Shown: one piece after another, positions 1 to 5,538 of the stretch
Position numbering within the stretch: position 1 is the first letter of the stretch
How the letters are laid out: every line of letters starts with the position of its first letter
The notes under the pieces: model-generated
Told to the model about the DNA's origin: nothing
What the model saw: only the letters and a program-made list of their open reading frames with translations
Databases searched by the model: none
Assembly (NCBI GenBank): GCA_964399475.1
Contig: CAYNRB010000144.1
Location: 1-8,335 of the forward strand
DNA from: QPIN01 sp964399475
GTDB taxonomy: Bacteria > Pseudomonadota > Gammaproteobacteria > Methylococcales > Methylomonadaceae
Length of the DNA: 8,335 bases
Direction: 5' to 3'
Position numbers and translations under genes: made by a program

Positions 1-7
1 AAAAGCA

Positions 8-13
8 TATAAT
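8..13 (+). promoter_or_regulatory. Probable -10 box of the toxin-antitoxin operon
   Basis: A perfect TATAAT hexamer lies 32 bp before the antitoxin ATG. It would start transcription near position 20 and leave a leader of about 25 nt holding an AAGG ribosome binding site at 36-39. The matching -35 box would lie at or before the left edge of the window, so it cannot be confirmed. Operons of this type are usually autorepressed by the antitoxin near this site; no clear operator palindrome is visible in the few bases available. Confidence 0.5.
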
Positions 14-45
14 GGGTTTTATATTACAATTGATAAGGTTTTAAA

Positions 46-264
46 ATGGCTAAAGCAATTAAATTATCAGATGAATTGGTCGTTGATGCGACTACGCATG
101 GAAAAGCACAACATAGAAGTGCACCTAAACAAATAGAGTATTGGGCGAGACTTGGAAAAATTGCTGATGAGAATCCTGACCTTCCTCTAAGTTTTGTAAA
201 AGGTATTTTGACAGGTATAGAAGAAAACAAAGCAGGAGACGTTTCTGACTATCAATTCGGATGA
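46..264 (+). CDS. ParD-like antitoxin of a type II toxin-antitoxin system
   Basis: This 72-residue protein matches, from memory, the ParD-like (DUF3423-type) antitoxin family. It has a short N-terminal strand (AKAIKLSDELV, residues 2-12) typical of ribbon-helix-helix DNA binding, then the family-typical HRSAPKQIEYWARLGKIA stretch (23-40) and ENPDLP (42-47). An acidic C-terminal tail (57-72) would wrap the toxin. The family role is to bind and neutralise the partner toxin and, with it, repress the operon. The start is supported by AAGG seven bases upstream. The stop overlaps the toxin start by four bases (ATGA, 261-264), so the two are almost certainly co-transcribed and translationally coupled. 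Length is normal for the family and no damage is visible. DNA binding and partner specificity are inferred. Confidence 0.85.
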   Translation: MAKAIKLSDELVVDATTHGKAQHRSAPKQIEYWARLGKIADENPDLPLSFVKGILTGIEENKAGDVSDYQFG

Positions 265-536
265 TTGTTAGACAAACTGCAATCTTTAATCGGCGTGTTA
301 AAAAGATGCACTCTCAAGAAAAGAAAGCACTTGATGAGGTTATCAAAGCCATTATTATCTCTCCCTCTCTTGGTCAAATGAAAACAGGAGATTTATCAGG
401 TATTCAAGTTCACAAATACAAATTTATAGCGCAACAATACTTAGTGGCTTATGAATATATAGAAAATGAATTAATACTCACTTTTATTGAGCATGGTAGA
501 CATGAAAACTTTTATCGTGATCTTAAAAAGCAATGA
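261..536 (+). CDS. RelE/ParE-family toxin
   Basis: This 91-residue basic protein has the RelE/ParE layout: an N-terminal helical pair rich in lysine (residues 8-33), then a sheet region with KTGDLSGIQVHKYKF (41-55) and LVAYEYIENELILTFIEHG (61-79). It ends in the signature RHENFYRDLKK (80-90). This version usually pairs with the ParD-like antitoxin found directly upstream. RelE-type members cut mRNA on the ribosome while ParE-type members poison gyrase; the C-terminal H-E-N-F-Y-R set favours a RelE-like assignment, but the activity cannot be decided by reading. The ATG lies inside the antitoxin stop and no strong ribosome binding site is close by, consistent with coupled translation that keeps the toxin below the antitoxin. 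The reading frame is intact. Confidence 0.85.
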   Translation: MIVRQTAIFNRRVKKMHSQEKKALDEVIKAIIISPSLGQMKTGDLSGIQVHKYKFIAQQYLVAYEYIENELILTFIEHGRHENFYRDLKKQ

Positions 537-801
537 TTATGCCTTGAATAATATCACCTGTTTTTTACATAGTCGCAGTGTACGCATCGTAAAACAGAAG
601 CTGTTTGCCCATTTTGTATTGATCACAAGGAGCGGTCATAATTATTGAGTTGTTTTATTCCAAAACTATAAAAATGGGAACGCTCTTTGCCGAAACACCT
701 ATTTTAAAAGCAGGTATTGCTGAAGAAAAGAAGACAATGGACTAAAACCCATTATTAAAGATGATTGCCATTAAGATGGCTATTGCCTATTGTAAAATGG
801 G
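537..801. other. Intergenic stretch between the toxin gene and the Uma2 array
   Basis: No gene is supported here. The stretch contains an imperfect hairpin (CTGTTTTTTAC at 559-569 against GTAAAACAG at 588-596, with a loop near 20 nt and no T-run after it). It also has a perfect 5-bp stem with a 4-nt loop, GCCATTAAGATGGC (767-780), just downstream of Uma2 copy 1, and short repeats of GCTATTGC around 781-810. A 23-codon ATG frame at 675-746 has no recognisable relatives and is probably chance. Either hairpin might mark transcript ends of the converging units, but neither is a classical terminator. Confidence 0.4.
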
Positions 802-1392
802 CTATTGCTCTTTTTTTGCCCTTAAGAATTCACTCATATCTTGGTTATTTACGCGATGATAGATTTCTTCTACAAACAAGCTTAACTTAATAGATTCAAA
901 AGTAATACTTTCACCTAAAAAGTAATGTTTGGAATGCCAATCGTTATTTCGCCTAAAGACTTCAATATCCACAAAATCTTGTTCAATAAGAACATATTCT
1001 TCTAAGCTAGGAATATTAATGTATTCAAGTAGTTTATCTTTCTTGTCTATTTTTCGAGTAGAACGGGAAAGTACTTCAACGAGAATAATCGGTTTAGTTT
1101 TGTAATAACTATCTTCATTATCTTCCTCACAAACCACCATGCAGTCAGGATAACGGAAATTACCTTTAGCGGTTTTGAGTTTTTTATCTGATATAAAAGG
1201 TTCGCAAGAGTGGTTCATCAATTTATGTCTAAACTCAGCATAAATATTACCTGAAATTCGAGCATGATTATCACTACCACCAACCATTGCATAAACCTGA
1301 CCATCAATGAATTCATGTTTTATTTCACTACTTAATTCACCCTCTAAATACGCTTTTACACTGATTAATTTAGTATCTTTTACAGCTAACAT
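802..1392 (-). CDS. Uma2 family (PD-(D/E)XK fold) protein, copy 1, promoter-distal
   Basis: This 196-residue protein is of the Uma2/DUF820 family, widespread in cyanobacteria and multicopy in some other bacteria. It has a restriction-endonuclease-like fold but no settled function. Visible marks are HEFIDGQVYAMVGGSDNH (residues 26-43), SDKKLKT (68-74), YPD with candidate catalytic D83, ILVEVLS with E106, STRKIDKKDK with K120, and IPSLEEYVLIEQ (127-138). The PD...ExK set looks complete, so nuclease activity is possible. The start has AGGA (1401-1404) eight bases upstream. It is the last of four same-strand genes and would share their transcript. Residues 1-145 are identical to copy 2, whereas the C-terminal 50 residues (FRRNNDWHSKHY onward, ending RAKKEQ) differ from the C-termini shared by copies 2-4. 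It probably keeps the older C-terminus. Confidence 0.85.
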   Translation of the reverse strand: MLAVKDTKLISVKAYLEGELSSEIKHEFIDGQVYAMVGGSDNHARISGNIYAEFRHKLMNHSCEPFISDKKLKTAKGNFRYPDCMVVCEEDNEDSYYKTKPIILVEVLSRSTRKIDKKDKLLEYINIPSLEEYVLIEQDFVDIEVFRRNNDWHSKHYFLGESITFESIKLSLFVEEIYHRVNNQDMSEFLRAKKEQ

Positions 1393-2035
1393 AATATAAT
1401 TCCTATAAAAACGGACTACTGCTAGTTTTTCATATTCAAGAATTCAATCATATCCTCGTTATGTACGCGATGATAGATTTCTTCTACAAATAGGGTTAAC
1501 TCAATGGATTCAAAGATGACTTTATCACCTAAAAAATAATGCTTGGGCAACCAGTTATCTTTTCTTCTTAATACTTCAATATCCACAAAATCTTGCTCAA
1601 TAAGAACATATTCTTCTAAGCTAGGAATATTAATATATTCAAGTAGTTTATCTTTCTTATCTATTTTTCGAGTAGAACGGGAAAGTACTTCAACGAGAAT
1701 AATCGGTTTAGTTTTGTAATAACTATCTTCATTATCTTCCTCACAAACCACCATGCAGTCAGGATAACGGAAATTACCTTTAGCGGTTTTGAGTTTTTTA
1801 TCTGATATAAAAGGTTCGCAAGAGTGGTTCATCAATTTATGTCTAAACTCAGCATAAATATTACCTGAAATTCGAGCATGATTATCACTACCACCAACCA
1901 TTGCATAAACCTGACCATCAATGAATTCATGTTTTATTTCACTACTTAATTCACCCTCTAAATACGCTTTTACACTGATTAATTTAGTATCTTTTACAGC
2001 TAACATAATATAATTCCTATAAAAACGGACTACTG
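1393..2035 (-). repeat. 614-bp tandem repeat unit (Uma2 gene plus 29-bp spacer)
   Basis: Copies 1, 2 and 3 of the Uma2 array repeat with a period of 614 bp. The spacers at 1393-1421 and 2007-2035 are identical by eye and carry the AGGA ribosome binding site next to the downstream gene. By eye the identity between copies offset by 614 bp is unbroken from about 1056 to 1514 (against about 1670 to 2128), thus crossing a gene junction. This implies a recent duplication or conversion. The third spacer has the same two halves, interrupted by the palindromic element. Confidence 0.8.
1422..2006 (-). CDS. Uma2 family protein, copy 2 (hybrid of copies 1 and 3)
   Basis: This 194-residue Uma2/DUF820 protein has the same intact putative active site as copy 1 (D83, E106, K120). 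Its first 145 residues are identical to copy 1, and the DNA of that half is nearly or fully identical (offset 614 bp). From residue 146 it switches to the copy 3/4 type: VLRRKDNWLPKHYFLGD, then VEEIYHRVHNEDM and the ending FLNMKN. Such a 5'-copy-1, 3'-copy-3 hybrid lying between copies 1 and 3 is what one unequal crossover between tandem genes would leave. AGGA sits eight bases before the ATG, inside a 29-bp spacer identical to the one downstream of it. It is intact and likely co-transcribed with its neighbours. Its biochemical role is unknown. Confidence 0.85.
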   Translation of the reverse strand: MLAVKDTKLISVKAYLEGELSSEIKHEFIDGQVYAMVGGSDNHARISGNIYAEFRHKLMNHSCEPFISDKKLKTAKGNFRYPDCMVVCEEDNEDSYYKTKPIILVEVLSRSTRKIDKKDKLLEYINIPSLEEYVLIEQDFVDIEVLRRKDNWLPKHYFLGDKVIFESIELTLFVEEIYHRVHNEDMIEFLNMKN

Positions 2036-2620
2036 CTAGTTTTTCATATTCAAGAATTCAATCATATCCTCGTTATGTACGCGATGATAGATTTCTTCTA
2101 CAAATAGGGTTAACTCAATGGATTCAAAGCTGACCTCATCTCCCAAAAAATAGTGTTTGGGTAACCAGTTATCTTTTCTTCTTAATACTTCAATATCCAC
2201 AAAATCTTGTTCAATAAGAACATATTCTTGCAAACTAGGAATATTAATGTATTCACGTAATTTATCTTTTTCATCTATTTTTCTTGTAGATTTAGAAAGT
2301 ACCTCAACGAGAATAATCGGTTTGGTTTTGTAATAACTATCTTCATTATCTTCTTCACAAACCACCATGCAGTCAGGATAACGAAAATGGCCTTTAGATG
2401 TTTTGAGTCTTTTATCTGAAGTAAAAGGTTCACAAAGTGATCTTTCCAAATGATTACCAAATTTTCTATATATATTACCTGAAATTCGATCATGATTATC
2501 ACTACCTCCCACCATTGCATAGACATGACCATCAACCAGTTCATGTTTAATTTCACTGATTAGCTCTCCCTTTAGATAATCATTTACACTGATTAAACGG
2601 CTCTTTTTTACAGCGGACAT
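2036..2620 (-). CDS. Uma2 family protein, copy 3
   Basis: This is a 194-residue Uma2/DUF820 protein. I place the start at the ATG ending at 2620 (MSAVKKSRLISV). It aligns with the starts of the other copies and has AGGA eight bases upstream. An in-frame start 27 codons earlier would translate one arm of the inserted palindrome and is rejected. The putative active site is intact: YPD with D83, ILVEVLS with E106, K120. The sequence is itself patchy. Its N-terminal 60 residues (MSAVKKS, HELVDGHV, RKFGNHLE) resemble copy 4, residues 70-108 resemble copies 1/2, and the C-terminus is shared with copies 2 and 4. That pattern suggests repeated exchange within the array. The 158-bp palindromic insert begins 16 bases upstream of the ATG and leaves the ribosome binding site untouched. 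Confidence 0.85.
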   Translation of the reverse strand: MSAVKKSRLISVNDYLKGELISEIKHELVDGHVYAMVGGSDNHDRISGNIYRKFGNHLERSLCEPFTSDKRLKTSKGHFRYPDCMVVCEEDNEDSYYKTKPIILVEVLSKSTRKIDEKDKLREYINIPSLQEYVLIEQDFVDIEVLRRKDNWLPKHYFLGDEVSFESIELTLFVEEIYHRVHNEDMIEFLNMKN

Positions 2621-2636
2621 AATATAATTCCTATAA

Positions 2637-2794
2637 GGTGGTTTCCAACAATAAATATACCAAACTTTCTTGTCTTTTTGTTCCTGATCAAACAATCTCA
2701 ATCGTTACGTAGAATAACTATGCGCCTCTTGAGATTGTTTGATCAGAAACAAAAATCCTACGCAATTCTGGCATATTTATTGTTGGAAACCACC
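2637..2794. mobile_element. 158-bp palindromic MITE-like element, member 1 (inserted between Uma2 copies 3 and 4)
   Basis: This is a nearly full-length palindrome. The outer arms 2637-2658 and 2773-2794 are perfect 22-bp inverted repeats beginning GGTGGTTTCC. An inner arm, CTGATCAAACAATCTCAA (2684-2701), pairs perfectly with 2729-2746. Between them lie conserved blocks GTCTTTTTGT (2672-2681), GTTACGTAG (2704-2712), CTATGCGCCT (2718-2727) and AAACAAAAATCCT (2747-2759). TAA flanks both ends. The two equivalent spacers elsewhere in the array lack it and read straight through CCTATAAAAACGG, so this is an insertion with duplication of TA or TAA. It encodes no protein, so movement would need a transposase in trans. 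A TA-type target recalls IS630/Tc1-mariner elements, but that is inference. In RNA it would form a long hairpin inside the Uma2 operon. Confidence 0.8.
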
Positions 2795-2810
2795 TAAAAA
2801 CGGACTACTG

Positions 2811-3392
2811 CTAGTTTTTCATATTCAAAAATTCAAACATATCCTCGTTATTTACGCGATGATAGATTTCTTCTACAGATAAGCTTAACTCAATGGATTC
2901 AAAAGTAACCTCATCACCTAAAAAATAATGCTTGGGCAACCAGTTATCTTTTCTTCTTAAAACTTCAACATCCACATAGTCTTGTTCAATCATGACATAT
3001 TCTTGCAAATTAAGAATATTAAGGTAAGAAATTAATTTGCTTGTTTCATCCCTTTTTCTTGTTGATTTTGATAAAACCTCAACAATAATAATAGGACTTT
3101 CGGTGTGATACGGTTCTGATTCATCAAAATTACAATCGACAAGTACATCAGGATAAAAAAAGTTTTCCCCGACTTTGACTTTCATATCTGAACTAAAAGG
3201 TTCACAAGGTTTGTTTTCTAAATGATTGCCAAATTTCCTGGTAATATTTGTTGATATTCGTTGATGATTAGCACTGGTTCCAGTCATTGCAACAACATGC
3301 CCATCAATCAATTCATGTTTAATTTCACGGTTTAGCTCTTCTTTTAAATAATCTTCAACGCTAATTAAACCACTCTTTTTTACAGCTGACAT
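2811..3392 (-). CDS. Uma2 family protein, copy 4, first gene of the array
   Basis: This 193-residue protein is the most divergent of the four but clearly the same family. It has HELIDGHVVAMTGTSANH (residues 26-43), FYPD with D82, IIIVEVLSKSTRK with E105, K119, and NLQEYVMIEQDYVDVEV (128-144). The last 50 residues match the copy 3 type (LRRKDNWLPKHYFLGDEV...EFLNMKN), again showing sharing of the 3' part. GGAG lies seven bases before the ATG in a leader that differs from the repeated spacer, so this gene probably carries the promoter side of the operon; I could not pick a convincing -35/-10 pair in 3393-3539. Downstream, the spacer is split by the 158-bp palindrome, which could separate its expression from the other three copies. 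The substrate is unknown. Confidence 0.85.
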   Translation of the reverse strand: MSAVKKSGLISVEDYLKEELNREIKHELIDGHVVAMTGTSANHQRISTNITRKFGNHLENKPCEPFSSDMKVKVGENFFYPDVLVDCNFDESEPYHTESPIIIVEVLSKSTRKRDETSKLISYLNILNLQEYVMIEQDYVDVEVLRRKDNWLPKHYFLGDEVTFESIELSLSVEEIYHRVNNEDMFEFLNMKN

Positions 3393-3540
3393 GGTATGAC
3401 TCCAAAATACTTATGCTAAGGATCGTACAAGAATTAACATCAAATTTCTCTCTCAAACGCTTGCTCTTAACTATGCAACACTTGCTTCTCGCGTTCAAGT
3501 GATTCTAATTTCACCGAAATATCTTTACTTTTTAACTTAA

Positions 3541-3698
3541 GGGAGATGAAAAAAACAATCATTCAATCTTGCTGGTCTTTTTGTCCGTCTTCGATCGTGC
3601 AGCAACAGTTACATAGCTTGCTATGCGCCTATTGCTGCACGACCAACGACAAACAAAAATCCTGTCCAATATTGGACGATTATTTATTTCCAGCTCCC
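3541..3698. mobile_element. 158-bp palindromic MITE-like element, member 2
   Basis: It has the same length and architecture as the element at 2637-2794, in the same orientation. Ends are GGGAG...CTCCC flanked by TAA on both sides (3538-3540 and 3699-3701). Block GTCTTTTTGT is at 3575-3584. The inner stem TCGTGCAGCAA (3595-3605) pairs perfectly with 3632-3642. GTTACATAG is at 3608-3616, CTATGCGCCT at 3621-3630 and AAACAAAAATCCT at 3651-3663. The inner stem sequence is quite unlike that of member 1, yet still fully paired, while the blocks beside the loop are conserved. The outer arms are less perfect than in member 1, suggesting an older copy. It abuts the 3' end of a ParE-like relic and lies 148 bp upstream of Uma2 copy 4. 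Confidence 0.75.
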
Positions 3699-3965
3699 TA
3701 ATTTTCCAGAAGATCAAAAACTTTCATCAGCTCATGCAAAATACCAATAATTAAAATATGATCTTCCACATCATATAAACAATAAAATGATTTTCATGAG
3801 GGATGAAACCGAACGGGCAAGGTAAATTCGTCCAGTTCACGCTAAAAAACTAGCACTTGGCTTTTAGGACTTGCTGGAACAATTCCGCTTGGCGTTCCCC
3901 ATAACTTAAAAGCCATAACAATAATAATCTATTTCTGGTATCCGCTATAAATTCCAGGGGAAATA
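3698..3965 (-). pseudogene. Decayed ParE/RelE-like toxin gene
   Basis: Read on the minus strand, broken frames give ParE-like pieces in the right order. Near 3855-3960 there is FIADTRNRLLLLWLLS followed by YGERQAELFQQVLKAK, recalling the helical pair and WGExQA motif of ParE toxins, ending at a stop. Near 3698-3830 there is PFGFIPHENHFIVY, then after a frameshift DVEDHILIIGILHELMK and VFDLLEN-stop. This corresponds to the family's final strands and the LHExM-type ending. At least one stop and one frameshift separate the pieces, and the total of about 265 bp is slightly short for a parE of roughly 95 codons. No upstream antitoxin is recognisable. The palindromic element at 3541-3698 abuts its 3' end. 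The C-terminal resemblance is good and the N-terminal one weaker. Confidence 0.45.
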
Positions 3966-3997
3966 GAGACCGATAGCCACTCAGACATACCATCAAT

Positions 3998-4083
3998 GTA
4001 GCCTGGATGGAGCGTAGCGGAATCCGAGGTCAGTCCAGTCGCATCATTCCTTTCCAGATTTCGCTACGTTACATCCAGGCTAC
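3998..4083. repeat. Inverted pair of a GTAGCCTGGATG-type dispersed repeat
   Basis: Two copies of one short repeat face each other. The left copy (3998-4026) starts GTAGCCTGGATG and continues with GCGTAGCGGAATCC. The right copy, read on the minus strand from 4083, starts with the same 12 bases and continues with ACGTAGCGAAATCT. About 25 bp separate them. The outer 12 bases pair perfectly. Repeats opening with GTAGCCTGGATGGAGC are, to my knowledge, common in many proteobacterial genomes and are non-coding. The left copy alone can also fold on itself (GGAT...ATCC around GCGTAGCG). It lies 58 bp beyond the end of the pteridine reductase gene, where it could act as a transcript end. Confidence 0.7.
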
Positions 4084-4141
4084 CCGTTAATTCAATATCA
4101 ATGACGATTGCCCTGGGTTTAATAGTGGATACTATTTCTGT

Positions 4142-4873
4142 CTAACTAAATAAAGTACGCCCACCATCGACTGATAGTATTTGCCCCGTTATATAATTAG
4201 CCTCTTCAACCAAGAACCAGACTGCTTTTGCTATATCTTCAGGTTCACCGATTCGCATTAAGGCAATTTTTTGTAAAATCTCATTTTTTTCATATTCAGG
4301 TAAATCATTGTCTGGCCACATGATAGCACCTGGGGAAATGCCATTTACTCGAATATCAGGCCCTAATTCCTTAGCCAGAATTTTAGTCATGCCCGCCAGA
4401 CCTGCTTTGGCAATACTATAAACTGGATAACCTTTTAGTCCTCTTTCCGCATGAATATCAATAATATTGATAATACATCCATGATTTTTGGATAGGGTTC
4501 TAGAGAGGGCTTGCGACAAAAAAAAGGGCGCTTTTAAATTACTGCCTAATAACTCATCCCAATTCTTTTCTGCAACTTCATTTACGGCTTGAGGATAAAA
4601 TGCCGATGCATTATTCAGTAAAACATGCAGTTTCCCCCAAGCTGACTCAGCTTCTTTTGCAAGTGCTGTCAATTCAGCCATATTAAGCAAATCAGCCTGC
4701 ATCATTTTGACTGACCCTGGCCGACTACTGTCCAATTCATCAAAAAGTTGCAACACTTCTTGTTTTGATGATCTATAGTGTAAAAAAACATTGCATCCTT
4801 TGTTATGCATTAGTCGAGCAGAAGAGGCGCCTAAACGTTTTGCTGCTCCGGTAATCAATACATTTTTACTCAT
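4142..4873 (-). CDS. Pteridine reductase (FolM/PTR1-type short-chain dehydrogenase)
   Basis: This 243-residue NADPH-type short-chain dehydrogenase probably reduces dihydro- or oxidised pterins to the tetrahydro form in the cytoplasm. The nucleotide-binding motif TGAAKRLG (residues 8-15) has Arg where classical members have Gly, as in FolM and PTR1. HYRSS (32-36) is the usual NADPH phosphate-binding turn. NNAS is at 87-90. The catalytic set is D139, Y152 and K156 (IIDIHAERG...YPVYSIAK). The Asp replaces the usual Ser and keeps the D-x12-Y-x3-K spacing of PTR1. RVNGISPG (175-182) and ITGQILSVDGGR (228-239) close the fold. The start at MSKNVLITG is chosen because the fold begins there and GGAA lies upstream; a longer frame adds 11 residues overlapping the opposite gene's start. 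The SGNH hydrolase is divergent, 19 bp away. Confidence 0.8.
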   Translation of the reverse strand: MSKNVLITGAAKRLGASSARLMHNKGCNVFLHYRSSKQEVLQLFDELDSSRPGSVKMMQADLLNMAELTALAKEAESAWGKLHVLLNNASAFYPQAVNEVAEKNWDELLGSNLKAPFFLSQALSRTLSKNHGCIINIIDIHAERGLKGYPVYSIAKAGLAGMTKILAKELGPDIRVNGISPGAIMWPDNDLPEYEKNEILQKIALMRIGEPEDIAKAVWFLVEEANYITGQILSVDGGRTLFS

Positions 4874-4892
4874 TATTCTGTGTTCCACTATT

Positions 4893-5492
4893 ATGAACAA
4901 AGTCATTTATATTTTTCTGTTTCTACTGGGTTGTAGCCAACCTGAACCTGTTTTCGAAAAACTTTCTGAAGATGCTGTCATTCTAGCATTTGGTGATAGT
5001 TTAACCTATGGTACGGGAGCCTCAAAAGATAATGACTATCCGACTATTTTAAGTCTTTTGAGCAAACATGAAGTTATCAATAGCGGTATTCCTGGAGAAA
5101 TTAGTCGAGCAGGACTTGAGCGCTTACCAGAGATTCTAGATGAATATCAACCTGAATTGCTGATACTTATTCATGGAGGAAATGACATATTGAGAAAGAT
5201 TCCTGCTCAGCAAACCAGCAATAATCTACTACAAATGATTAATGAAGCTAAACAACGCAATATTAAAGTGCTGATGTTAGGTGTGCCTAAACCCAGCATT
5301 TTGTTCATGAGTAGTGCTGAGATTTATCAGCAGATTGCTGAACAACAAGCAGTTCCAATTGATCTAGAAACATTGCCGGACATATTAAGCAATAACCAAT
5401 TTAAATCAGATACCATTCATCCGAATAATGCGGGTTATAGAATAATGGCTGAAAATATCTATAATTTATTAGTTGAAAAGGGAGCCTTGTGA
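4893..5492 (+). CDS. TesA-like SGNH/GDSL hydrolase, probable outer-membrane lipoprotein
   Basis: This 199-residue esterase or lysophospholipase is of the SGNH family. A short lipoprotein signal is evident: MNK, a hydrophobic run (4-12), then lipobox LLGC with Cys14 and Ser at +2, which favours outer-membrane sorting. Block I FGDSLTYG gives the nucleophile Ser36. Block II NSGIPGE supplies Gly65, block III GGND (95-98) supplies Asn97, and block V DTIHPNNAGY supplies Asp173 and His176. All catalytic and oxyanion residues are present. TesA relatives hydrolyse thioesters and arylesters; the natural substrate is unknown. The ATG at 4893 is preferred because it places the signal correctly. The upstream in-frame ATG at 4791 would bury the signal and overlap the divergent gene. 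The ribosome binding site is weak, so expression may be low. Confidence 0.8.
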   Translation: MNKVIYIFLFLLGCSQPEPVFEKLSEDAVILAFGDSLTYGTGASKDNDYPTILSLLSKHEVINSGIPGEISRAGLERLPEILDEYQPELLILIHGGNDILRKIPAQQTSNNLLQMINEAKQRNIKVLMLGVPKPSILFMSSAEIYQQIAEQQAVPIDLETLPDILSNNQFKSDTIHPNNAGYRIMAENIYNLLVEKGAL

Positions 5493-5538
5493 TTTTAATG
5501 TCACCTTGCAATCTACTGAGTAACCTGTAGAAATTAAC

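Noticed and set aside
24..230. 68-codon minus-strand frame opposite the antitoxin
   Set aside because: It is antisense to a well-supported antitoxin gene and has no recognisable content.
559..596. Rho-independent terminator after the toxin gene
   Set aside because: The hairpin is interrupted, its loop is about 20 nt, and there is no following T-run.
2275..2556. 93-codon minus-strand frame inside Uma2 copy 3
   Set aside because: It lies within copy 3 in another frame, with low-complexity content and no family features.
2621..2701. 27-residue N-terminal extension of Uma2 copy 3
   Set aside because: It translates the arm of the inserted palindrome and has no counterpart in the other copies. 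The internal ATG has a proper ribosome binding site.
802..3392. CRISPR-like or phase-variation array
   Set aside because: The repeats are whole genes at a 614-bp period with coding content; there are no short repeat-spacer units or invertible recombinase sites.
3440..3565. 31-codon minus-strand frame running out of the palindromic element (KDISVKLESLEREKQVLHS near its end)
   Set aside because: It starts inside the mobile element, has no ribosome binding site, and has no recognised relatives. It could be the tail of a lost gene, but this is not supportable.
2637..3698. Composite transposon carrying Uma2 copy 4
   Set aside because: The spacer halves around the left element match the other spacers, so the array existed before that insertion. 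Kept only as a low-scored deletion hypothesis.
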